Below, one piece after another: positions 13,434 to 26,708 of a DNA stretch of 64,000 nucleotides. The position numbers and the translations under genes are program-made. How positions within the stretch are numbered: position 1 is the stretch's first letter; the number at the start of each line of letters is the position of its first letter. Source of the stretch: Glebionis coronaria (lineage: Eukaryota; Streptophyta; Magnoliopsida; Asterales; Asteraceae); NCBI GenBank assembly GCA_025667525.1, contig CM046878.1, forward strand, positions 519,382,274 through 519,446,273. The letters run 5' to 3'. The notes beneath the pieces were generated by a model, which had not been told where the DNA came from, did not search any database, and saw nothing but the letters and a program-made list of their open reading frames with translations.

Positions 13434-14646
13434 AATTATAAAGATCAACTTTTAACAAGATTATCGAAAAAACACAATCTTGATGGGGTTTGCACTTAAT
13501 TCTATCATGAGACATCTGCATATGTGCCCATATCCTTACTCGAATGAATTTACCAATTGTATGTGTATCCATACTTGACCACCGTCACCTTAAACATTGT
13601 TTTCTTTTTCCCCTTGACTTGGATAATCCTGAATGAACTCTACTATCCCTCGAATGTGTATCGATCTTCGCGAACTCTATGTGTAAATTTTTCCCGTTTT
13701 ATGATTGGACGACTTGATGATGTACTTGGTTGTTTTCGCCGTCTTATCGTCGACACGTGTATTGTATCTTTGCTTCAAGATCCATACGACTTTTAAATTG
13801 TGCAATATCTTATTGTTTGTGCATTATGAAACTTGTGTTCATTATTCTTACTCTGTTTCTACCTTATTACTTGTGGAAATTCGAGTGTGTACTTGCTTAC
13901 TTTTGATGCACTGATTGTACCTACGAAAATTTCGAAGATTTCTTTTCTTCACAAGTTTCATAAGAATTTACAAAATCTTCACAAATATTCAAACTACTAA
14001 AATGACTTTTTACATCTGAGAAGTGGAATTATACACTTTCTTCGTATGATATAAGACTATTGTTTTGGAAGGCATGGATTTCTTATAAAAAGAAATATAT
14101 ATATACGCTATTTCAACCAGTTTTAATTATACCTTACCAATATCGGTTAAAACTAGAAAGAGGACGTTTTTCTTTTCGGTGATTTGCTTTTCAGAATCTG
14201 AAAATGGACTTTCTACAATTGCAATCTTAAACCTGGATTTCAAATCTCAGTCTCATACATACATCCTACAATTTCTTTATAAAGGACTAAAGTCATACTA
14301 AAACTTATTCTAATTATGTTTTGGAAATGATTAAATTTTATTGTTACCGATCTTACTTATAATCACCAAGTTTTTTTAAAAGTCATTATGAATTCAGGCA
14401 TTATTACTATAATTGAACTAGACCGAAGTGATTTGTATCTTCAACGCCAATTTTAATTCGCATCGTGTGTTTACCTTTTTATAATGCATGTGTCTGGGTT
14501 TCACTGTTTACGTAATTCGTGTTTTCTCGTTTTAGCTTATTCTAATCTCTTATCGTACATTTTATCTGTTTTCTAATTACCTTCTTGGCCACCGATACTG
14601 TACCGCTGACACTGTTGCCTTCAATTCTGTTTTACGTCATTGTACG

Positions 14647-14911
14647 CTTGAACTGCTTGGTCACCTGTTTTCTTTTGACCTCCTGCCCACACGGCTTGGC
14701 AGCTTTGATGTCATCGTGGGTATGGATTGGTTTGTGACCCATCGTGCGGTCATTGTTTGTTTTGAACGATATTACGTATTCCTTTACCTTCGATTGCAAT
14801 CTTGGGACTCCACGGTGAACAACCGGTGGACGACCTAAAACCTCTTCGATGTGCTAAATCCGCTGAAAAGCGTCTAGACAATATCCGTTTCGTTCGTGAT
14901 TTTTCCTGATA
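14647..14911 (+). pseudogene. Remnant of chromoviral aspartic protease
   Basis: In one frame (about 14647-14772) the translation reads LLGHLFSFDLLPTRLGSFDV and continues VIVGMDWF, the conserved flap-to-GMDWL region at the C-terminal side of Tekay/Del-type proteases. A one-base frame change near 14770 leads into RIPLPS and then HGEQP, KRLDNI and RFVRDFS, matching the usual protease-RT linker. A TGA ends it where the RT domain should begin, and no RT follows. The catalytic DTGA part upstream is not recognisable. It is the only protein signature in this element's interior and supports a Ty3/gypsy chromovirus origin. Confidence 0.7.
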
Positions 14912-15235
14912 ACCTCCTGCGTGCAAAGTTGAAGTCGAAACTTATCTTGTTTCTGAATCTCCGTACTACTTGACTCCGTTGGAAGCTGAATGAGTGTTTG
15001 CGAGTTCATGAAAGTGATGTATCTGAAACTGCCTTTTTGTACCCGTTACGAACATTTTGAATTTTCTGTGATACCGTGTAGTTTTACGAACGCCTTACAG
15101 AGTTCATGGACGTGATGAACATAGTTTGCGAATTACTAACTTGACATGTGACCCTAGTTTTCATTGACGACTTCCTCATCTTTTTCTTTCTCCAGTTGAA
15201 CTCTGAGGGACCAGAGTTCCTTTAGAGGGGTCGAC
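14912..15235 (+). other. Tekay-like 3' internal end with polypurine tract
   Basis: No coding signature here. Just before the right LTR the strand reads TTTAGAGGGGTCGAC (about 15221-15235), a plausible polypurine tract for plus-strand priming. Confidence 0.6.
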
Positions 15236-16427
15236 TGTGAGAACCCGTAATTTCTGAGGTATTATTTTATCCGATAAACTCATATTTTCAATAAAATAAT
15301 AATTTCGTATTATTTTAGTTGACCGAATCGATTTATTTCGCAATATTCACCGTTTAGTAATAATTATCCATTTTAATGATCAAGGAAGCCACGTGTCCGT
15401 AAAAGTTTATTCGATCATGAAATTTTATCATTTCACATGTTTAACAAGATTTATGCGAGTTTCGTCATTTCAAGTTACATTTTTATCCAATGTCGGGCTA
15501 GGGACCAAGAACAACCAACGAACCATATGCATCTATCAAGTTAACCATATGTAAAATTTTTTTACTTACAATATTTTTACATCATTTACAAAAAAAAAAT
15601 ATATAATTTACTTACACTAATTTATAAACAAAACTCTAAACCAAACACCCTCTTTAAATGGTTTAAGCTCCAACAAAACCAAATACCAAACACCCTCCTA
15701 CTTAAACACTACAAAATAAATAAATAAATAAAAATATGTACAAAATGTGTTGACCTGTACAAACAAAAAAAAAACATACAGTGAACAAGTTTTCACCATC
15801 TCCCTCTCCATATGTGACGCCACCACCACCTCTTCTTCCACCATTTTCACCTACTTCCAATCCTCAAATCCATAAACTAAATACACCATCTTAAACCCCT
15901 TGAAAACCTCTACATATTGATATAAACAAAACCCTACATGCATCACTTTTAAAAAATACGAATTTTGTGAAGATTTTGATGTTACAAATGGGTTATTAAG
16001 GTGTTTTTACAAGGATTTAAGCAAGAAAACAAGTGGGTTCAATCAAAAACGACTTTGGTGTCTTGTTGGGGTCTCCTAGCCGCGGCCTAATCTCAAACCC
16101 ATATGGGTTTTGAGTCTTGAATCATCTATTTCAATTACTAAAGTGTTGGGTACAATCTAAACCCCTTTCTCTTAATTATTTCATGGCTTAATTCGTTTTT
16201 ATTGATTTGCTTAAATGGGTTATCGATATAATTGTTTAAAAATGGTTTATATAGATGAAACCTACTGATTTTAAATCATATATATGTTGGTGGTGATTAA
16301 TTAGGGCTTGTTTAGGGTTTGTGAATTGATTTTGATAATGAGGTAGTGATTTAGGAACCAAAAATGTGTTTGGAAAAGTTGCTATTTTTCTACAGGTCAT
16401 GCCCGAATTTTTAGAAACCTACAGGTC
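15236..16427 (+). repeat. Tekay-like 3' LTR, first part
   Basis: It matches 7058-8249 of the left LTR with a single substitution that I can see and two small indels in A runs. The Athila insertion interrupts it after ACAGGTC. The duplicated target is AGGTC (16423-16427). Confidence 0.9.
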
Positions 16428-17898
16428 TGATACAAGCGTTTTGTGTGGGTTCAATTATAATTCTCGGAATCCTCTCGAATTGATCTCAGTTAAAAGTGGA
16501 ATGATTTGTTCTTGGTGACAAAAAGTGGATTTGGTTTTCTAATCTACTAAACAGGTAAGTGAATAAATGGTAATGAAGTAAACTTAAAACAAGCAACAAT
16601 TAATAATCTGAAAAATAATCTGAAAAATACCCTATTCGGAATAAGTCCTATGCGGAATAACAGGCCATTCGGAATAAATTGTCTATGCGGAAAATACTCC
16701 TTTATGCGGAAAGTAGAGACCATTCGGAAAGATGGCTTATGCGGAACATTTGCTTCATTCGGAAAAATGACATCATTCGGAATAACATACCTATTCGGAA
16801 AGTACTGCTATTCGGAAAATGTTCCGAATAGGGAAAAATTAAAACTGCTATTCTGAATATTAAAGCTATTCGGAAAATGTTCCGAATAGGGAAACAGAAA
16901 TAGAGCTGTTCGGAATAATATAAAAACAGGGCTATTCGGAAAAAGTTCCGAATAAGGAAACTGAAAGACCCCTATTCGGAATATTGAAAGATTCCGAATA
17001 AGGGAAACACAAAATGGGCTATTCGGAATTTTCTGGGCAGATGAAGAACAGTAACAGCAGCAAGTAAAACAGGGGACACGATTTTTAATCCAAAACGACT
17101 TAAATACTCAAAAAGGTTTCACCAAATTAAACACAAATCATTAACATACCATAAGGAACAAATCCCACTAATAAAAACACTAAATCAACAACTTTTTAAG
17201 ATCAAACTAAAATCAAATAAAAGCTTAAGAACTTGCAACAAAAATGATGAAGAACAAGATGAATAGAAAGATGGAATGGATTGATTAATATAAAAGTAAC
17301 AAGGTTAATGATTGAAGATTACAAGATGAAAAGAAAAAGATGAAAATCACCAAACTCCCTAATGGAGTTGGTGATGGGACGAACAAGAGAACTGGAAAAG
17401 AAAAAAAATGAAAAACTAACTCCCTAATGTGTGAAGGGAGTTTCTATTTATACTCCTAGTGGTTGGTTGGTGAGTGGGCTTTCTCCTCTTCTTCTTGTCT
17501 TCTCGTCTTTTCAGAAAAGTTGACGTTTTCGATTCTGATTCGGGATTTGTTGTCGATTAAATCCAACTCGTCTTTTAATTTCTTCGTTAAATAGACTCGA
17601 GTTTCTTCGACTTATGAAAATCTTCCGTCTTTAGTCCTTTTCTTCGATAAATCTTCGAATAGGCCCTAGTGACTTCAAATCTTTTGCACGTCTTGGACAA
17701 TAGACTTTATCTTGAGTCTTTTTCCTTGATAAAACCCGTGCAATCCCATGTTTTCTTTAGTATTTATCCGGTCAGCTCTGAAATCACAATAAACACAAAA
17801 ACCACGCATAATTCCAAACAAATGATATTAATTACGTGTTTTGGTCTTATTTTAGCCAGAATTAAGTGGTAAAAGGATGGGTGTTTACACACCTATCA
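16428..17898 (-). repeat. Athila 3' LTR
   Basis: Plus-strand edges are TGATACAAGCG and CACCTATCA. It appears identical to 25692-27162, and all matching positions are offset by exactly 9264. Confidence 0.95.
16629..17032 (-). repeat. CGGAAT minisatellite in Athila 3' LTR
   Basis: About sixteen direct and four inverted copies of a CTATTCGGAAT or CTATGCGGAAT core at roughly 17-20 bp spacing. It is an exact duplicate of the array at 25893-26296. See that entry for position relative to the promoter. Confidence 0.9.
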
Positions 17899-19805
17899 AA
17901 TCCCCTACACTTAACCATTGCCATGCCCTCATGCAATGCTTAGTGATAAAGCAATTTTACATTTTTCTCATAATTAATCAACCTTGGCCTTATTTAAATT
18001 CTACTAAACAACAATTAAAATACTAAGAGAACTTAAAACTTTAAAATAAACAAAAAGATGGAAATAACTTGTAAAGAAATCAAAGACTTACATTAGGGCT
18101 TTGGTGTTGCGAAGATTTATCACCCTCAAGTTTCACGTTCCCCAAACTAAGCTTAAAAACGAGATCATTGTTATTATAAGTTAGTAAATCAAACACTTAC
18201 ACACATGGCTTAATTAAATGCTTAAACTCCCTTATTCCTAATTGTATCTCTTATATTTTATTTTTGTCTTAGAATGATCATGAAGATGCATTTTTGGACT
18301 TATTTCGATAGTTCATTAAGGCTGAAAGCAAAGTAGGACGATTTGATCAATAGTTAGCTAAAGGACAAAATCTCTTAAAACTGCTTCTCGGGATATCAAA
18401 AAGTTCATATCTTGGCATAACTTGGTTCACGATTTGAGACCTTTCTCGGGCCGATATTTGGCATGTACTTCATACTTCATATCTTCGAGAGACGTTCTTG
18501 AGATAATGGTCTTCTCATCATAATAGAGTTTCTTCACTTGGAGACTTTTGAGGGGTACTCCAACTTTGTTGACCACGACTTCATGATTATTTCTTCAATC
18601 TCTATTTGGGATTTTGAGATACAACGATCCGCCTCCTTTTCGGACTTGGATCTATTTATCCTCATACCTTGTTAGGGTCTTTTCGGATAGACTTCTCCAT
18701 GATCTTTATGGGAGTTGATTGCTTTTCGTCGTGAGTCTTGATCCTTCATATTGACTTTAGGAATAATGCTTTTCACATCACTTTGGATCTTCAGCAATAA
18801 AATTGAATCCTCATGCCTTGTTAGGGCCTTTTCGGACTCGCCAATCTTCGCGCCCCGCTTCATAAGTTATGCCTTGGCTATGAACTCTTATCATTACCGA
18901 GCAACTTTTAAACGATCTTGGGCTAGAAGCTAAGTAACTTTTCAAATCGTAAGACCTTACTTATTGCAGATAAATATTAGCAAGTGATGGGAGAATAGGC
19001 AAATAATTACACCAAGTGAGCTTGCGCAAGAATACCGACTTATAATTGACTCTATCATTTCTCGTCCTCCACAATTTAAAATCTCAAATAATGAGACTCG
19101 TGGACACTTAGCCTAATAAACCAATTAAGGTCTACATGGTTAAGGATACTAGCTAGAATAAACTTGGATAAGTCTATTCGGGTTGAGTCAAAATAAACGC
19201 AACGGGCCTAATATGTCAAAGATATCTAAACTAGCTACACCAATTTATTAATATTTTTGACTTTATTGCGGGATATATACATATGAAAGCAACGATAAAA
19301 ATTTAAAAATTACGACTAAATGGCCAAAGTTAATTAAAAAATTTGAAAAATGTTGAAAAATAGGATTTTCTGGTTAAATGAAGGCATTTTCATGGAAAAG
19401 TCCACTTAAAACTTCGATAGAAGTCTCCCCTACACTTAAGATAAACATTGTCCTCAATGTTTAAGCATGTGGGAAAAGTCTCCCCTACACTTATGACATT
19501 GTGCACGTTGGTTAACTCGAGTTAAGGAAGAGACGACTAAAGTGATCAATTTCAAATGTGAGAATGAAGAAAAATTGAATCACGATAGTTGAGAGATAGA
19601 ACCGGATTTCGGATAACATGGGAACACGGTTCTTCAAAGATGTCCAAGATTGCAGTAATCCCTGTAAGCACATCAACACACAAACACAAACGACCACAAA
19701 AGGTCCTCCCCTACACTTAGGGGGTTAAAGGGATAGATACTCGGGCTGCCTCCCGAGGAGCGCTTATTTTTGATAACCGAGTCACGAGCCTGACTCGGCC
19801 CAAAT
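17899..19805 (-). other. Athila 3' noncoding region with polypurine tract
   Basis: On the minus strand GTGTAGGGGATT adjoins the LTR (PPT, about 17899-17906). The remaining 1.9 kb holds only short frames without known motifs, so the env-like ORF of some Athila elements is absent or unrecognisable. Two similar phrases, CTCCCCTACACTTA near 19428 and 19467, and CCTCCCCTACACTTAGG near 19706, repeat the PPT motif. They could be internal plus-strand priming sites. Confidence 0.65.
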
Positions 19806-22800
19806 TCAGTTCATGGGGAACGTGGTGAGGGATGGAATCACCTCCTGAGAGGTGTCCTCACCAAAGTACAACTTCACTCGTTGGCCATTCACCTTAAAAT
19901 TTGGTCCATTAGGTTGAGCGAGCTCGAGAGTACCATATGGAAAAATTTGGGCGATGGTGAATGGGCCGGACCAACGAGATTTGAGCTTGCCCGAAAAGAT
20001 TTTCAACCGAGAGTTAAAAAGTAAGACTTTGTCTCCAACATGGAACTCTCGGTTTTTGATCTTGGAGTCGTGAATAAGCTTAGTTCGTTCCTTATAGATC
20101 AAAGAATTTTCATAAGCCTCATTCCGAAGTTCATTCAGCTCATTGAGTTGGATTTTGCGTAGGTCACCGGCTTTGTTTATATCAAAATTAGCCCACTTCA
20201 AGGCCCAATAAGCCTTGTGCTCCAACTCAATGGGGAGGTGGCACGCTTTCCCGTACACAAGACGATAAGGCGTACAGCCGATCGGGGTCTTGTAAGCAGT
20301 ACGGAAAGCCCACAAAGCATCATCGAGTTTATCAGCCCATGCGGCACGATGCTCTCCCACGGTTCTTTCCAAAATTCGCTTCAGTCCTCGGTTGGATATT
20401 TCGGCCTGGCCATTAGTTTGTGGGTGATAGGCTGTGGAAAGACGATGGTTTACACCGTACTTAGCCATGACTCTAGCAAATTGGTCATTGCAGAAATGAG
20501 TCCCACGATCACTAATAATGGCACGAGGCACACCGAAGCGAGCGAATAGAGCTTTCAAAAAATTACAAACCACCCTTGCGTCATTAGTAGGCAAAGCTTT
20601 GGCTTCAACCCACTTTGAAACGTAGTCAACGGCTACAAGGATGTATTTGTTTCCTTTAGACGAAGGGAATGGCCCCATAAAGTCGATACCCCAAACATCA
20701 AAAATTTCACACTCTTGAATGAATTTCTGAGGCATCTCGTCTTTATGTGTGATTTTGCCTTGCTTTTGACAAACATCACATCGCTTAACCATATTGTGAG
20801 CATCACGATATATGGAGGGCCAATAAAATCCCGAATCAAACACTTTCTTAGCGGTGTAGTTGGGACCAAAGTGACCACCGGTGGGTCCTTTGTGGCAAGC
20901 ATCAAGGATTTCAGACGCTGCCGGTCCATCAACACATCGACGGATAATCAGGTCGGCACATTGTTTGAATAGGTAAGGGTCGTCCCAAAAGTAAGTTTTA
21001 ATATCGGTAAAGAACTTCTTCGTTTGCTGGGACGTCAACCCTTCCTTGAGAATTCCACCCGCCAAATAGTTTGCAAAGTCCGCAAACCACGGGGTTTCAT
21101 TCGGCTTCGAGTTTATAGACATTAAGGTCTCCAAGGGAAAAGAATCATTGATTTCTTTGGTCGGATGATCCCCTTGGTATGGATCCTCAAGTCTACTAAG
21201 ATGGTCCGCGGCTAAGTTTTCTGCTCCTTTTTTATCGCGGATGTCGATTTTAAATTCCTGGAGCAGCAAAACCCAGCGAAGAAGTCTTGGTTTGGAATCT
21301 TGCTTTGTCAACAAGTACTTCAACGCGGAATGATCGGTGTACACAATGGTGGTAGAAAGGACAAGATAGGGGCGGAATTTTTCAAAAGCATAGACAACGG
21401 CTAAAAGCTCTTTTTCGGTTGTCGTATAATGCAATTGTGCCCCAGTCATTGTCTTGCTAGCATAATGGATTGGTTGGAAGTGTTTATTCACTCTTTGTCC
21501 AAGAACCGCTCCAATAGCAAAATCGCTAGCATCGCACATCAACTCAAAGGGCAGCTCCCAATTAGGGGTAACCAAGACGGGTGCCTTAGTTAGCTTATCC
21601 TTAAGTGAGTTAAAGGCTTCAAGGCACTCGTTGGAAAAGATAAAAGGAGTATCTTTTTCCAAGAGGTGGGTCATCGGGCGAGCGATTTGAGAAAAATCTT
21701 TGATGAATCGACGATAGAAGCCCGCATGACCCAAGAAACTTCGCACACCCTTCACAGTGGAAGGTGGAGGCAACTTTGCTATAACATCAACTTTAGCACG
21801 GTCTACTTCAAGACCGGCTTTCGAAATCTTATGTCCAAGCACGACGCCTTCTTTTACCATGAAATGGCATTTTTCCCAATTTAGAACAAGGCGAGTGTCT
21901 TCGCACCGCTTTAGCATACGTTCTAAATTGGCAAGGCAAGCAGAGAAGGAATCTCCGAAGACCGAGAAATCATCCATGAAGACTTCCATGGTTTGTTCAA
22001 CCATGTCATGGAAGATAGCTAACATACACCTTTGGAACGTCCCTGGCGCATTACATAAGCCAAAAGGCATTCTTTTGTAAGCGAAAGTGCCATAGGGACA
22101 AGTGAATGTAGTCTTCTCTTGATCTTGGGGATCGATGGGTATTTGAAAATAACCCGAGAAACCATCCAAAAAGCAGTAATATTCATTACCGGCTAATCGT
22201 TCAAGCATTTGGTCCATGAAAGGTAGAGGGAAATGATCCTTTCTCGTGGCATCATTGAGTTTGCGGTAGTCTATACAAACTCTCCACCCAGTAACGAGAC
22301 GAGTGGGAATTAACTCGTTGTGTTCATTGGGAACAACGGTTATTCCGCCCTTCTTGGGCACACAATGGATTGGACTAACCCATGGGGAATCCGAAATAGG
22401 GTAAATCATACCCGCATCAAGAAGTTTGATAACCTCTGTTTTGATGACTTCATGGATTTTTGGATTCACCCTTCGTTGGCTTTGAATAGTGGGCTTGAAG
22501 TCGTCCTCCATGAGAATTTTGTGTGTGCAGAAGTGAGGATCAATTCCACGAATATCCGAGATTTTCCAAGCAATAGCCTTCTTATGATCCTTCAGCACGG
22601 CGACGAGACGAGTCTTCTCTTCATCTTTCAAATCCTTCGCAATAATGACGGGCGATTTCTTGTTGTCGTCCAGGAACACGTACTCGAGATGTGGCGGCAA
22701 CTCCTTAAGTTCCAAATCCGGAGGATTTTCGACGGGAGGCGTTTTCAAAGTCGGAGTATCGATAGCAATGACCGTGGGAGATGGAGGCGAAGGATTGTCT

Positions 22801-25481
22801 TCAGTGAGAAGATTGTCAAAGAAACTCATGTCTTCATCCCCCTCGGTGGGAGAATCATTAGTAGCTAAATTCGCATCTCCCATGGTATCTTCAAGATTGT
22901 TCCAGAATGAATCACTATCTCCAAATAGAGACAACGATGAATCAATAGAGGACACGGTCTCAACAGTGGGAAGAGAGGTAGGAATACTTTTGCAAGCATC
23001 ATTAAAGTGTTCTTCACAAGCCTCATCAAGAACGTCAATACAATTAACGCTCTCATATGAATAAGGCTGTTTAGACAACTTTCCCATGTTGAAGACTACT
23101 TTGTCGTCACCCACTCTCATGATAAGCTCTCCGGCTTCAACATCAATGAGAGTGCGACCGGTCCTAAGGAATGGACGACCAACAATCAGTGGTACACGAG
23201 GGTCCATCTCGTAGTCGACGACAACAAAATCAGCAGGGAAGGTGAATTTGTCGACTCCTACAATAACATCTTCGGCTATCCCCACTGGATAAGCAACCGT
23301 ACGGTTGGCCAATTCCAAAGTCATTTTAGTGGGGACTAGCTCTGGGAGAGATAATTGCTTCCAAACACTTAGAGGCATGAGATTAATACTGGCACCTAGA
23401 TCGGCTAGGGTCATGCAATTCTCTACTCCCGGGAAATTGCAAGGGATAAGAAAACGACCCGGATCACCAAGCTTGGTTGGCAATTTCCTTAAGAGCACTG
23501 CAGAGCAGTTCTCATTAAGTTGGGTGTTGGCAATATCGAGGAGCTTTTCCTTGTCGCTCAAAAGATCTTTAAACATTTTAGCATACTTGGGCATGTGAGC
23601 GAGAGCCTCAGCGAAGGAGATATTGAAATTCAGTTGTTTAAACATTTTAAGAAAGTTAGAAACCTGAATATCATCCTTGCTCTTTTGCTTCTCTTTCCTC
23701 AACCTTGAAGGATAAGGTATATTGGAAGAAGATGAAGGCTTTAAGGGAATAGGATCACTCACAACCACGGGTGGAGGAGGGGTAGAAAGAAGAGGTGGAG
23801 AAATTGGGGAAGGAGAAGGAGGAATAGGAGCAAGCGACTCGTTCTCCTTAGTCACAACCACCGGTGGGGGTATAGGAAGCTCGGGTTCCTTTGTACCTTT
23901 ACCACTTCGAGTGGTGATTGCTTTCATCTCCCCTCTTGGGTTTGCAACGGTGTTACTCGGAAGAGTACCCGAAGAAGAGGGTTGACTACTTTGGAAGAAA
24001 CTAGCCATCATGTTCCTCAAGTCATTCGTCTGACTATCCAACGTGTTTCGCATATCGGCTCTCAAATCATTTCCTTGCTTTACCAAATCGGCTTTCAGGT
24101 TGAGCACTTCTCTCTGAAGATTTCCCACTATCGCATCGTTAGTCCTCATATAAGTTTCCACTTCTTGGTGAAGAGCGGCGGGTTGGTTGGGAGGAGCATT
24201 GTATGCAGGTGGTTGGTAAGCAGGTTGTTGGTAGACTTGATTGTTTCTTTGAGGTGGTTGTTGCTGCTTGTGAGGTGGGATGTATGGTTGTCGAGGTTGT
24301 TGTTGTTGTTGAGGAGGGCGATTAAGGTTTTGTTGTTGGTTTGGGTTGGTAGGAGGGAAGCCATGTGGTGAAAGATAGTTGTTGTTGCGATAGCTAAGCA
24401 AGTTACGGTCACCTTGGGGTTTTGCTTGATAAGCAGGTTGTTGGTAGGTGCCATATGCCGCATTCACATTCTCAGCAGGGTAATCTTGGGTGGCGGTACA
24501 AGTTGTGTAGGAGTGGGGACCACCGCATATCTCACAAGGTTGGCTGACAGCGTTGACTTGTGCGTTCTTAGCGTTGTTGCTGTTGTTGTTGCTGACGGTA
24601 TGTGTGACAAGCGATTCAAGAAGCGTGGTGATTTTGTCTAATCGCTTGTCGCTGTCATTAGTGCTAGCACTAGCAACATTGGTCCTAACGCTCTTGGTTT
24701 GCACACGAGATTTGTTCTCAATGATATCCCAAGCCGCATTGGAAGTCTTAGCCAATAAATTACCCCCTGAGGCACTATTCAGTGAATCTTGGTCACTCAT
24801 GCTTAAACCATTGTAAAAAGTATTAATTTGATGTACTTTGGTAAAACCATGTTGTGGGCATTTTCTTAAAAGATCTTTGAAACGATCCCAAGATTCACTG
24901 AATGACTCATCGTACTTTTGTTCAAAGTTTATAATCTCATTCCGCAATGCGGTAGTACGAGAGGGTGGAAAAAAGTAATTGATGAACTTTGTTTCCAAAT
25001 CCGTCCACGAGAGAATACTCTGTGGCGGTTCCTTAGCAAGCCAATGCCGGGCTTGTCCCTCTAAAGAAAAGGGAAAAAGTTGTAACCTTATAACCTCCTG
25101 TGGAACCCCATTGAACTTGACCGTGTTGGTGAGTTGTAGAAATCTCTTGATATGATCATGTGGGTCATCAATGGTTCGTCCCAAGAACGGTTGAGCTGAG
25201 ACCATCTGGATAAAGCCTGACTTGAGCTCGAAATTGTTGGCGGCAATTGGAGGAATGACAATTGGATCCGTGTTGCCATCAACATGAGCTTGTAGCAGTT
25301 CAATCATTGGGCGATTATCCGGAAGGTGCTCATTGTTGTTGTTATTCATGTTGTTGAAAGGCGGGTTGTTGTTGTTATTATTGTTGTTCGGAGGTGGTAT
25401 GTTATTGTTGTTTTGTACACCAGCCATGTCTAAGTTATCGAGAGGCTCGGGCTCTTGATAGGACGTGGATCGAGTGCGCAT
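19806..25481 (-). CDS. Athila Gag-Pol polyprotein
   Basis: A single 1891-residue frame starts at an ATG 190 bp downstream of the PBS and ends in TGA. N-terminal to C-terminal: an Asn-rich stretch (about 20-55), Athila/retrotrans_gag capsid (about 80-260, with [12 protein letters not shown] and FINYFFPP), a zinc knuckle C-x2-C-x3-H-x4-C near 315-330, a Gln/Pro-rich linker, aspartic protease with [10 protein letters not shown] near 695, reverse transcriptase with FMDD near 1168, RNase H starting at [11 protein letters not shown] near 1320, and integrase with an HHCC finger (CDVC near 1571) and catalytic Asp (GIDFMGPF, about 1599), Asp (SDRGTHF) and Glu (NGQAEISNR, about 1693). All catalytic residues I looked for are present. 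It replicates the element RNA in cytoplasmic particles and integrates the cDNA. Gag and pol share one frame without a stop or shift, so their ratio must be set some other way. Confidence 0.95.
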   Translation of the reverse strand: MRTRSTSYQEPEPLDNLDMAGVQNNNNIPPPNNNNNNNNPPFNNMNNNNNEHLPDNRPMIELLQAHVDGNTDPIVIPPIAANNFELKSGFIQMVSAQPFLGRTIDDPHDHIKRFLQLTNTVKFNGVPQEVIRLQLFPFSLEGQARHWLAKEPPQSILSWTDLETKFINYFFPPSRTTALRNEIINFEQKYDESFSESWDRFKDLLRKCPQHGFTKVHQINTFYNGLSMSDQDSLNSASGGNLLAKTSNAAWDIIENKSRVQTKSVRTNVASASTNDSDKRLDKITTLLESLVTHTVSNNNSNNAKNAQVNAVSQPCEICGGPHSYTTCTATQDYPAENVNAAYGTYQQPAYQAKPQGDRNLLSYRNNNYLSPHGFPPTNPNQQQNLNRPPQQQQQPRQPYIPPHKQQQPPQRNNQVYQQPAYQPPAYNAPPNQPAALHQEVETYMRTNDAIVGNLQREVLNLKADLVKQGNDLRADMRNTLDSQTNDLRNMMASFFQSSQPSSSGTLPSNTVANPRGEMKAITTRSGKGTKEPELPIPPPVVVTKENESLAPIPPSPSPISPPLLSTPPPPVVVSDPIPLKPSSSSNIPYPSRLRKEKQKSKDDIQVSNFLKMFKQLNFNISFAEALAHMPKYAKMFKDLLSDKEKLLDIANTQLNENCSAVLLRKLPTKLGDPGRFLIPCNFPGVENCMTLADLGASINLMPLSVWKQLSLPELVPTKMTLELANRTVAYPVGIAEDVIVGVDKFTFPADFVVVDYEMDPRVPLIVGRPFLRTGRTLIDVEAGELIMRVGDDKVVFNMGKLSKQPYSYESVNCIDVLDEACEEHFNDACKSIPTSLPTVETVSSIDSSLSLFGDSDSFWNNLEDTMGDANLATNDSPTEGDEDMSFFDNLLTEDNPSPPSPTVIAIDTPTLKTPPVENPPDLELKELPPHLEYVFLDDNKKSPVIIAKDLKDEEKTRLVAVLKDHKKAIAWKISDIRGIDPHFCTHKILMEDDFKPTIQSQRRVNPKIHEVIKTEVIKLLDAGMIYPISDSPWVSPIHCVPKKGGITVVPNEHNELIPTRLVTGWRVCIDYRKLNDATRKDHFPLPFMDQMLERLAGNEYYCFLDGFSGYFQIPIDPQDQEKTTFTCPYGTFAYKRMPFGLCNAPGTFQRCMLAIFHDMVEQTMEVFMDDFSVFGDSFSACLANLERMLKRCEDTRLVLNWEKCHFMVKEGVVLGHKISKAGLEVDRAKVDVIAKLPPPSTVKGVRSFLGHAGFYRRFIKDFSQIARPMTHLLEKDTPFIFSNECLEAFNSLKDKLTKAPVLVTPNWELPFELMCDASDFAIGAVLGQRVNKHFQPIHYASKTMTGAQLHYTTTEKELLAVVYAFEKFRPYLVLSTTIVYTDHSALKYLLTKQDSKPRLLRWVLLLQEFKIDIRDKKGAENLAADHLSRLEDPYQGDHPTKEINDSFPLETLMSINSKPNETPWFADFANYLAGGILKEGLTSQQTKKFFTDIKTYFWDDPYLFKQCADLIIRRCVDGPAASEILDACHKGPTGGHFGPNYTAKKVFDSGFYWPSIYRDAHNMVKRCDVCQKQGKITHKDEMPQKFIQECEIFDVWGIDFMGPFPSSKGNKYILVAVDYVSKWVEAKALPTNDARVVCNFLKALFARFGVPRAIISDRGTHFCNDQFARVMAKYGVNHRLSTAYHPQTNGQAEISNRGLKRILERTVGEHRAAWADKLDDALWAFRTAYKTPIGCTPYRLVYGKACHLPIELEHKAYWALKWANFDINKAGDLRKIQLNELNELRNEAYENSLIYKERTKLIHDSKIKNREFHVGDKVLLFNSRLKIFSGKLKSRWSGPFTIAQIFPYGTLELAQPNGPNFKVNGQRVKLYFGEDTSQEVIPSLTTFPMN

Positions 25482-25670
25482 ACACCTGCAAAAGAACGAA
25501 CAAAGAAAAACAAAGCAAAAATATTTTTGGTTTTTATTGTTTTTTACTTTTTAGGATTTTTGAAAATTTTATATTTTTTAGTTGTTTTTGAAAATTTTTG
25601 AAAAAGTAACGTTCACGGGGAACGGATCCCAAAATCCAAGTTCTACAAAAAACTTTTGATCTTAACGAGA
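25482..25670 (-). other. Athila 5' leader between PBS and gag
   Basis: An AT-rich leader with runs of TTTTTGAAAA character and no upstream ORF of note. It connects the PBS to the gag ATG at 25481. Confidence 0.7.
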
Positions 25671-25689
25671 GGAGCCGGCAGCGGCGCCA
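25671..25689 (-). other. Athila primer binding site, tRNA-Asp type
   Basis: On the minus strand, two bases after the LTR end, TGGCGCCGCTGCCGGC closely resembles the TGGCGCCGTTGCC signature that Athila elements use to prime from aspartate tRNA, with one or more mismatches. Confidence 0.8.
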
Positions 25690-25892
25690 TTTGATACAAG
25701 CGTTTTGTGTGGGTTCAATTATAATTCTCGGAATCCTCTCGAATTGATCTCAGTTAAAAGTGGAATGATTTGTTCTTGGTGACAAAAAGTGGATTTGGTT
25801 TTCTAATCTACTAAACAGGTAAGTGAATAAATGGTAATGAAGTAAACTTAAAACAAGCAACAATTAATAATCTGAAAAATAATCTGAAAAAT

Positions 25893-26296
25893 ACCCTATT
25901 CGGAATAAGTCCTATGCGGAATAACAGGCCATTCGGAATAAATTGTCTATGCGGAAAATACTCCTTTATGCGGAAAGTAGAGACCATTCGGAAAGATGGC
26001 TTATGCGGAACATTTGCTTCATTCGGAAAAATGACATCATTCGGAATAACATACCTATTCGGAAAGTACTGCTATTCGGAAAATGTTCCGAATAGGGAAA
26101 AATTAAAACTGCTATTCTGAATATTAAAGCTATTCGGAAAATGTTCCGAATAGGGAAACAGAAATAGAGCTGTTCGGAATAATATAAAAACAGGGCTATT
26201 CGGAAAAAGTTCCGAATAAGGAAACTGAAAGACCCCTATTCGGAATATTGAAAGATTCCGAATAAGGGAAACACAAAATGGGCTATTCGGAATTTT
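25893..26296 (-). repeat. CGGAAT minisatellite in Athila 5' LTR
   Basis: About twenty copies of a unit with core CTATTCGGAAT or CTATGCGGAAT at 17-20 bp spacing. The last part contains inverted copies (TTCCGAATAGG) that can pair with direct copies. It lies about 410-820 bp downstream of the minus-strand TATA box, so it should fall in the transcribed leader. The same core is tandemly arrayed in Copia-2 (48055-48668 and 58341-58676), an unrelated superfamily. Confidence 0.9.
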
Positions 26297-26708
26297 CTGG
26301 GCAGATGAAGAACAGTAACAGCAGCAAGTAAAACAGGGGACACGATTTTTAATCCAAAACGACTTAAATACTCAAAAAGGTTTCACCAAATTAAACACAA
26401 ATCATTAACATACCATAAGGAACAAATCCCACTAATAAAAACACTAAATCAACAACTTTTTAAGATCAAACTAAAATCAAATAAAAGCTTAAGAACTTGC
26501 AACAAAAATGATGAAGAACAAGATGAATAGAAAGATGGAATGGATTGATTAATATAAAAGTAACAAGGTTAATGATTGAAGATTACAAGATGAAAAGAAA
26601 AAGATGAAAATCACCAAACTCCCTAATGGAGTTGGTGATGGGACGAACAAGAGAACTGGAAAAGAAAAAAAATGAAAAACTAACTCCCTAATGTGTGAAG
26701 GGAGTTTC

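Larger units (their letters stand above)
10140..14640 (+). other. Tekay-like internal region without recognisable coding capacity
   Basis: Where gag should lie I find only short, broken frames with no zinc knuckle or capsid motif. The DNA is pyrimidine-rich on the plus strand and contains weak repeats (TTACTTGAATTACATT-like near 10270-10400; 12395-12745) and a poly-A-tailed insertion (13294-13433). This fits a large retrotransposon derivative that depends on proteins made elsewhere, or one that has decayed. Confidence 0.6.

Noticed and set aside
16629..17032. CGGAAT arrays as heat-shock elements like those of the ONSEN retrotransposon
   Set aside because: Heat-shock elements need TTC and GAA separated by two bases in alternating units. 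Here the core TTCGGAA has a single base between them, and the 17-bp spacing does not place neighbouring units in register.
17899..19805. Env-like ORF in the Athila element
   Set aside because: Only frames of about 60 codons exist on the element's strand, with no signal peptide or membrane segment.
20217..24641. Plus-strand open frames opposite the Athila polyprotein
   Set aside because: They are antisense shadows of the gag-pol frame with no recognisable domain, start context or independent support.
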